This document shows, in pieces, positions 59,288 through 64,000 of a stretch of 64,000 bases of DNA (the stretch's first letter is position 1; every line of letters begins with the position of its first letter). The position numbers were made by a program, and so were the translations under genes. Where the stretch lies: contig NC_015738.1 in assembly GCF_000270285.1 (NCBI RefSeq), positions 682,001 through 746,000 of the forward strand, written 5' to 3'. This stretch comes from Eggerthella sp. YY7918. GTDB lineage: Bacteria; Actinomycetota; Coriobacteriia; Coriobacteriales; Eggerthellaceae. Below the pieces are notes generated by a model, which saw nothing but the letters and a program-made list of their open reading frames with translations, was not told where the DNA came from and did not search any database.

Positions 59288-61050
59288 CGAACGCGACCAA
59301 TGCAAACATTTTACGCATGAGCAAGCTTTATGCACCCACCCTCAAGGAGGATCCTGCCGACGCGGAAATTGCCAGCCATAAGCTGCTTACGCGAGCAGGC
59401 TTCATTCGCAAGACCGCTTCGGGCGTCTATACCTTTTTGCCGCTTGGTAAAAAGGTGCTTGCGAAGGTGGAAAACATCGTGCGGGAAGAGATGGATGCCA
59501 TCGGCGCACAGGAAATCATGATGCCTGCGCTTCAGCCGGCTGAGCTGTGGTATGAAAGCGGCCGTTGGAACGATTATGGTCCGGAACTTATGCGTTTAAA
59601 GGATCGTCACGACCACGAACTGTGTCTCGGTCCTACGCACGAGGAGTTGCTGACGGCGCTCGTACGCAACGAACTGCGCTCATATAAACAGCTGCCGATG
59701 TCGCTCTACCAAATTCAGGTGAAGTTCCGCGACGAAATTCGTCCGCGCTTCGGGCTTTTGCGCAGCCGCGAGTTCATCATGAAAGATGCCTACAGCTTCC
59801 ATGCCAATCAGGAATCGCTTCAAAAAACCTATGATGAAATGAGCGCGGCCTACGGGCGTATCTGCGAGCGTATGCAGCTGGATTACCGTCCTGTTGCGGC
59901 TGATCCGGGCCAGATTGGCGGCAACGTGACGTGTGAATTCATGGCGCTGGCGGAGTCGGGCGAGGCCGAACTGGTGCACTGTTCGTGCGGCTATGCGGCC
60001 AACACCGAGGCGGGCGATTGCTTGGCGCGTCCGACGGTCTATGACGTACCGGAGATGAAAAAGATCGCGACGCCGAATGTGCACACCATTGCCGAGCTGG
60101 CAGCATTTCTTGATATACCGGAGTCTTCAACGGTGAAGGCGCTCTCTGGCAAGGACGACGAGGGCAAGCTTGTGGTGTTGTTTATTCCGGGCGACCATGA
60201 ATTGAACGAGCTCAAGGCCGCTCGTGCAGCCGGCGGTTTCACGCTGCTTACCGATGAGGATATGGAAACGTTCGGTCTGCATAAGGGTTCCATGGGTCCG
60301 GTCGGGTTGCCGAAAGACGCGCGTATTATTGCGGCACGCAGCTTGCAGGCTGTGCCGAAGTGGGTGGTCGGCGCGAACGAGGACGGCTACCACTATGTGG
60401 GTGCGCGTCTTGGCGAAGACTTCCAGGTGGATGAGTGGGCCGACCTGTGCACCGTGCAGCCGGGCGACAGCTGCCCTGAATGCGGTCTTCCGCTGGAAGG
60501 CGCACGCGGCATTGAGGTATCGCAGGTGTTCCAGCTTGGGGACAAGTATTCACGTGCTATGAACGCCACGTTCATGGCTGAAGATGGCAGCGAGCAGCCC
60601 TATCTTATGGGATGCTACGGTGTAGGTATTTCGCGTACGATGGCAGCTATCGTTGAACAGCACAACGACGAGTATGGCATCAGTTGGCCGCTGTCTGTGG
60701 CGCCGGCACATGTGTGCGTGATTCCGCTTACCGTAGGCGATGACGAGGTGCAACCTGCAGCCGAAAAGCTTGCCGCCGACCTGGCGAGTCTTGGCCTTGA
60801 GGTAGCTATCGATGATCGGAGCGAACGCGCGGGCGTGAAGTTCGCCGACGCTGACCTTATCGGATGGCCTCTGCAGGTCATCGTAGGCAAGCGCGGGCTG
60901 GCGGAACAGAAGGTGGAAATCAAACGCCGCAGCACGGGTGCTCGCCGCGATATCTCGCTGGTGGCGCTCACCGACGCGCTCGCTTTTTCTCGTCGCAACA
61001 TACGGGTCTGGGGCTCGGAAATGAATCTGTTCGGAGGCCTGTTCGAGTAA
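59284..61050 (+). CDS. proS: Prolyl-tRNA synthetase
   Basis: 588 residues, bacterial type. Class II motif 2 lies in KFRDEIRPRFGLLRSREFIM and motif 3 in GCYGVGISRTMAAIVEQH. A YbaK-type editing insertion (about residues 225-400; VKALSGKDDEGKLVVLFIPG, DHELNELKA) removes mischarged alanine. The C-terminal anticodon-binding domain is complete. It overlaps ispG; element D starts one base after the stop codon. Confidence 0.97.
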   Translation: MTNATNANILRMSKLYAPTLKEDPADAEIASHKLLTRAGFIRKTASGVYTFLPLGKKVLAKVENIVREEMDAIGAQEIMMPALQPAELWYESGRWNDYGPELMRLKDRHDHELCLGPTHEELLTALVRNELRSYKQLPMSLYQIQVKFRDEIRPRFGLLRSREFIMKDAYSFHANQESLQKTYDEMSAAYGRICERMQLDYRPVAADPGQIGGNVTCEFMALAESGEAELVHCSCGYAANTEAGDCLARPTVYDVPEMKKIATPNVHTIAELAAFLDIPESSTVKALSGKDDEGKLVVLFIPGDHELNELKAARAAGGFTLLTDEDMETFGLHKGSMGPVGLPKDARIIAARSLQAVPKWVVGANEDGYHYVGARLGEDFQVDEWADLCTVQPGDSCPECGLPLEGARGIEVSQVFQLGDKYSRAMNATFMAEDGSEQPYLMGCYGVGISRTMAAIVEQHNDEYGISWPLSVAPAHVCVIPLTVGDDEVQPAAEKLAADLASLGLEVAIDDRSERAGVKFADADLIGWPLQVIVGKRGLAEQKVEIKRRSTGARRDISLVALTDALAFSRRNIRVWGSEMNLFGGLFE

Positions 61051-61051
61051 T

Positions 61052-61229
61052 CTGTTTCGCCTGTCTGACGGCAGGTGGATCAGCCCGACGCTGCGAAACG
61101 CCCGCGCGCTTAACCTTGCACTTGACCTCGTGGCGAGGTCGGGGATTCGCGTACGAAAGTACGCCGCGCCCTCGTCCTCTCCACGATTTCGAGCGCGCGG
61201 GTGCCTCGCTGACGTACTGCACCAACCTA
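61052..61229 (+). repeat. Multi-hairpin intercistronic element, copy D
   Basis: Hairpin 1 is imperfect: CCTGTC with GGCAGG around TGAC (61060-61075). Then CGACGCTGCG, outer stem GCCCGCGCGC with GCGCGCGGGT, inner core GCGTAC GAAA GTACGC extended by GGCGAGG/CCTCGTCC and GTGG/CCAC, then CCTCGCTGACGTACTGC and CCAACCT. It ends just before the HAD gene. Confidence 0.78.
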
Positions 61230-61261
61230 TGCAAAGGCACAACATGGAAACGAAGGATTCT

Positions 61262-61915
61262 ATGCCATTACACAACATCCAAGCGGTTCTGTTCGATTTA
61301 GATGGGACTTTGCTCGACACGCACGATCTTCTGCTTGAAACCTTTCATCATACGGTACGTACCGTGCTCAAGCGGACCATTCCCGATGAGGTACTTATGG
61401 CGAAGGTGGGTCAGCCACTTGATACGCAGATGTGGGACTTCACGGACGATCAGGCTGAACACGATGAGCTGTGCCGCGTGTATCGCGAATATAACGCCGT
61501 CATACACGACGACTGGATCAAGGTATTTCCTGGCATTGCACTCCTGCTCGATGAGTTGAGCGATGCGGGTGTACCGCTTGGGGTGGTTACCTCGAAGCGG
61601 CACGCGGCGGCCCTGCGCGGCCTTTCTCGCTTTAACTTGGAAGGCTCTTTCAAATTCGTTGTCGGTTCCGACGACTGGCCGACCCACAAGCCCGATCCAG
61701 GTCCGGTTGCTCACGGTTGCGACCTGCTCGGTATCGCCCCGCAGCAGTGCTTGTATGTGGGCGATAGCCCCTTCGATATGCAGGCGGGCAACGGCGCCGG
61801 GTGTCCTACCGCGGCGGCGCTGTGGGGAATGTTTTCCCGTCCGACGCTGGAGGCTCAAAACCCCACCTACGTATGCTCTACGCCAGCTGATATTATTCCG
61901 CTTGTCATAGGTTAG
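61262..61915 (+). CDS. HAD-superfamily phosphatase (PpaX/Gph-like)
   Basis: 217 residues. Motif I DLDGTLLDT with nucleophile Asp12 and Asp14, motif II TSKRH, motif III Lys in HKPDPGP and motif IV GDSPFDMQAG. The cap is helical (subclass I), as in PpaX pyrophosphatase and phosphoglycolate phosphatase; the substrate is undecided. ATG at 61262 follows GAAGGA; ATG at 61244 is nearly as good. It follows proS across element D in the same direction. Confidence 0.88.
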   Translation: MPLHNIQAVLFDLDGTLLDTHDLLLETFHHTVRTVLKRTIPDEVLMAKVGQPLDTQMWDFTDDQAEHDELCRVYREYNAVIHDDWIKVFPGIALLLDELSDAGVPLGVVTSKRHAAALRGLSRFNLEGSFKFVVGSDDWPTHKPDPGPVAHGCDLLGIAPQQCLYVGDSPFDMQAGNGAGCPTAAALWGMFSRPTLEAQNPTYVCSTPADIIPLVIG

Positions 61916-61944
61916 GGCTTTCCGCCGGGGTCTGGCGGGGTCTT

Positions 61945-62838
61945 TTACTTCACCTTGTGTTCGTAGGTTTCTGCTATCCACTGTTGAGTGACCTTGAGAA
62001 AGGCCTTTGTGGCAGCCGATGTCGTTTCCATTGAGCGCACCGCAATAGCTATCTCGCGGCTGGTTTCCACTTCGGGTGATACGACTGCGAGGGGAAACGG
62101 CGTGTCGCGCAGAATGAGGTCAGGCAGCACGCTAAAGCCCAGCCCCGCGCTCACCATGCTCATGACCGCGTAATCGCTGTCGATGGTAAAGCGAACATTC
62201 GGCTCCACCTTATTCTGGCGAAAGAGTTCTTCCATTTCCGACGAGGTGCCGCTTTTAAGGCGGATATAGGGCTCTTCAGCAAGCGCTTTGCGCGAAATAC
62301 GGGGCTGATCAGCAAGGGGATGTTGAGGCGGCAGCACCACCAAGAGCGGGTCGCGACGAAGCGCAATGGCTTGCAAATCGCGCTTGATAGGGTAGACCAA
62401 AAAGCCGCAGTCTGCATCGCCGCGCCACACCGCTTCTTCCAGCTCGTCCTCGTCATCGACGCATATCAGTTGCAGATCGATGCCCGGATGAAGCTTGAGG
62501 AAGGCCTTTGCAATGCCTGGAAACCACTGAATGGCGGTACTGGTGAACGCCGCCACGCGCACGACGCCGCTGTCGAGGTGTTTGATTTCGGAAAGACGCG
62601 TTTCCATCTGCCGCTCGGCATTGCAAACGTTTTGTATCCATGGCAGCAAATCTTTCCCGTCGGACGTGAGGTGGGTGGAACCGTAGTCGCGCACGAACAG
62701 CGGCACATCCAACTCGCGCTCGAGCGTACTTATCAGGTAGCTCATGCCGGCTTGCGTGTAACCCAACTCAAGGGCCGCCTGCTTGAAGCTGCCGGTTTCT
62801 GCCACTTTCAGAAACGCCTCATATTTCTGGCTTCCCAT
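61945..62838 (-). CDS. LysR family transcriptional regulator
   Basis: 297 residues. The N-terminal winged helix reads YEAFLKVAETGSFKQAALEL, then GYTQAGMSYLISTLERELDVPLF. The C-terminal periplasmic-binding-like domain senses an unknown ligand. It is convergent with the HAD gene. Upstream, across 447 bp with two parS-type sites, the divergent EamA-type transporter gene is a possible target, as often for LysR-transporter pairs. Confidence 0.92.
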   Translation of the reverse strand: MGSQKYEAFLKVAETGSFKQAALELGYTQAGMSYLISTLERELDVPLFVRDYGSTHLTSDGKDLLPWIQNVCNAERQMETRLSEIKHLDSGVVRVAAFTSTAIQWFPGIAKAFLKLHPGIDLQLICVDDEDELEEAVWRGDADCGFLVYPIKRDLQAIALRRDPLLVVLPPQHPLADQPRISRKALAEEPYIRLKSGTSSEMEELFRQNKVEPNVRFTIDSDYAVMSMVSAGLGFSVLPDLILRDTPFPLAVVSPEVETSREIAIAVRSMETTSAATKAFLKVTQQWIAETYEHKVK

Positions 62839-62858
62839 GCTCTGTCCCCTTCTCAGAA

Positions 62859-62874
62859 TGTTTCACGTGAAACA
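62859..62874. other. parS-type ParB-binding site 6
   Basis: TGTTTCACGTGAAACA, perfect, 20 bp before the LysR start. The flank ATTCGTTC is as at site 2. Together with the variant site it is the only recognised content of the gap 62839-63285. Confidence 0.85.
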
Positions 62875-63041
62875 TTCGTTCTACCTCTCTCTTTGGTGAC
62901 AACGCCTTGTTGTTGTCGAGCGGAGTGGCTGAAGAGATTGGTGCGGTACCAGATGAGCTCTCTTGTGGGTGCCGCGCGGGTCTCTATTCCGGTGACTTCG
63001 CTGCCTCCGATCAAAATGACACGGACATTCTCTACACTGTA

Positions 63042-63057
63042 TGTTTCACATGAAACA
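63042..63057. other. parS-like site 7 (one-base variant)
   Basis: TGTTTCACATGAAACA: the central CACGTG is CACATG, so the palindrome is broken at one position. The flank ATTTGTTCT matches site 3. ParB binding would probably be weaker. Confidence 0.55.
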
Positions 63058-63285
63058 TTTGTTCTGTGCGATCTGCCGTGTTCGTGTTGTAGTTTCTTCC
63101 TTTTTATGCGCGCAAACAAGATGTTTGGCTTGGGAAAACAAGATTTACTTTAAATCTTTAAAAGAAATTCTCGTTTTACTTTTAACCAACGAACCCGTAC
63201 CATGTCAGTTGTCCCAATCACAGAAGATGAGGAAGGCCCCGTATAGCGAGGGCTTACGTTGTCGTGTGCCGAAAGGAGGCATCCC

Positions 63286-64000
63286 ATGGCAAATCGCTCC
63301 AATGCGCGTTGGCCCTATGTGGCGTGTGTCGTGTTGCAGACCGTCATTTTTGGCTCGGGTAACGCCATTACCAAAATGGCCTACGATAGCATTAGCCCCC
63401 TGTGGTGTCTCGCAATTCGTTTCGGCTTAGCGACGCTTGTGTTTGCAGCTTTGTTTGGGCCGCGCATTGTGCGCCAGCTGCGTCACGCCCAAGTGCGCGA
63501 TTGGCTACCCGCTGCATGTTGCATGGCGGTGTCCTATCTGACCTGCAACGTCGCCCTTGATTTAACGACCGCTACCAACGTGGGATTTCTCGTAGCGCTG
63601 CCGGTGGTATTTGCGCCGCTCTTGTCGATGGTTGTCGGTCGCGGGCGCTACCCACGTTCCTTCGTGCCGTTGCAGGTGGCGGTGGTTGGCGGGCTGTACC
63701 TGTTGTGCAGCAATGGCGGATCTTTCGACATGGGCTGGGGAGAGATACTGGCGCTCATATCGTCAGTAGCACTTGCCGGTGCGCTGGTGTTTGGCGAGCG
63801 CGGGCTTCAGCGTATCGACGCCATGGCGGTGGCAGGCACGCAAATTGCCGCCTCGTTTGCGCTCTCGCTCGCCTGCGCGCTCGCGCTCGAACCGCTGCCC
63901 AATCTTGCAACGGTGCAACCCTTCGCCTGGGGAACCATCGCGTTTCTGGCCCTGCTGAGCACCTGTCTCACGTTTGCGCTTCAGAATGTGTCTTTAACCG
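63286..64000 (+). CDS. EamA/DMT-family transporter (3' end cut by window)
   Basis: The frame is open to the window end (238 residues seen). About eight membrane segments so far. It begins MANRSNARWPYVACVVLQTV, with the EamA first-repeat pattern FGSGNAITKMAYDSISPLWC, then LDLTTATNVGFLVALPVVFAP. DMT proteins usually export amino acids or metabolites. GAAAGGAGG lies 5 bases before the ATG. It is divergent from a LysR-type regulator, which may control it. Confidence 0.88.
   Translation, partial: MANRSNARWPYVACVVLQTVIFGSGNAITKMAYDSISPLWCLAIRFGLATLVFAALFGPRIVRQLRHAQVRDWLPAACCMAVSYLTCNVALDLTTATNVGFLVALPVVFAPLLSMVVGRGRYPRSFVPLQVAVVGGLYLLCSNGGSFDMGWGEILALISSVALAGALVFGERGLQRIDAMAVAGTQIAASFALSLACALALEPLPNLATVQPFAWGTIAFLALLSTCLTFALQNVSLT

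Overview
The window reads as a chromosomal segment of a GC-rich, anaerobic member of the Coriobacteriia, most likely Eggerthellaceae. That placement is inferred from gene content and style: many iron-sulfur and flavin proteins, ECF and SLC13 transporters, a CoA-thioester/ETF pathway, ATGA-type gene overlaps, and actinobacterial ParB sites of the form TGTTTCACGTGAAACA. It is not a plasmid or phage. The 5' end cuts a TetR-type regulator and the 3' end cuts an EamA-type transporter.

Layout. 0-12.5 kb is accessory DNA: an MFS exporter, a GH25 lysozyme, a GT51 transglycosylase, a YtrA-type GntR/ABC operon, small redox proteins (EFR1-type flavodoxin-ferredoxin, Spx/ArsC-like, flavodoxin), D-aminoacyl-tRNA deacylase, a TetR/NapH-like pair, a TipA-like MerR regulator and a RelE/Phd toxin-antitoxin pair. 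Five perfect parS-type sites lie here within 5 kb. 12.6-20.7 kb holds a MoxR-type AAA ATPase with its VWA partner, an LRR_5-type protein, a FitA/VapC-like pair and recN. 20.7-26.8 kb holds an MFS-CBS fusion and a Trp T-box leader in front of an ECF tryptophan transporter. 27-37 kb is a mosaic that includes two C39-type peptidases around a VanRS-like two-component system, endonuclease IV, an aldehyde dehydrogenase and a frameshifted iron alcohol dehydrogenase.

37-62 kb carries htrA and then the conserved run pyrH, frr, uppS, cdsA, dxr, rseP, ispG, proS. Between dxr and rseP sits a 13-kb island: a sigma-54 activator, a tandem 20-bp upstream array, two near-identical -24/-12 promoters, an SLC13 permease, ETF beta/alpha, CaiB-, CaiA- and CaiC-like enzymes, a second SLC13 carrier, rpoN itself and a MazEF pair. 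The inferred pathway imports an unsaturated carboxylate, loads it onto CoA, reduces the enoyl-CoA with ETF electrons and hands the CoA on. It would be controlled by a sigma factor carried in the same island.

The most unusual non-coding feature is a family of four 160-180 nt multi-hairpin elements at 23.3, 24.2, 40.4 and 61.1 kb. Each starts right after a stop codon or terminator and lies ahead of a co-directional gene. Stem sequences differ between copies while pairing is kept. Repeat-derived sequence also appears in frame inside cdsA and dxr. The last 1.2 kb holds two more parS-type sites, one of them a one-base variant.
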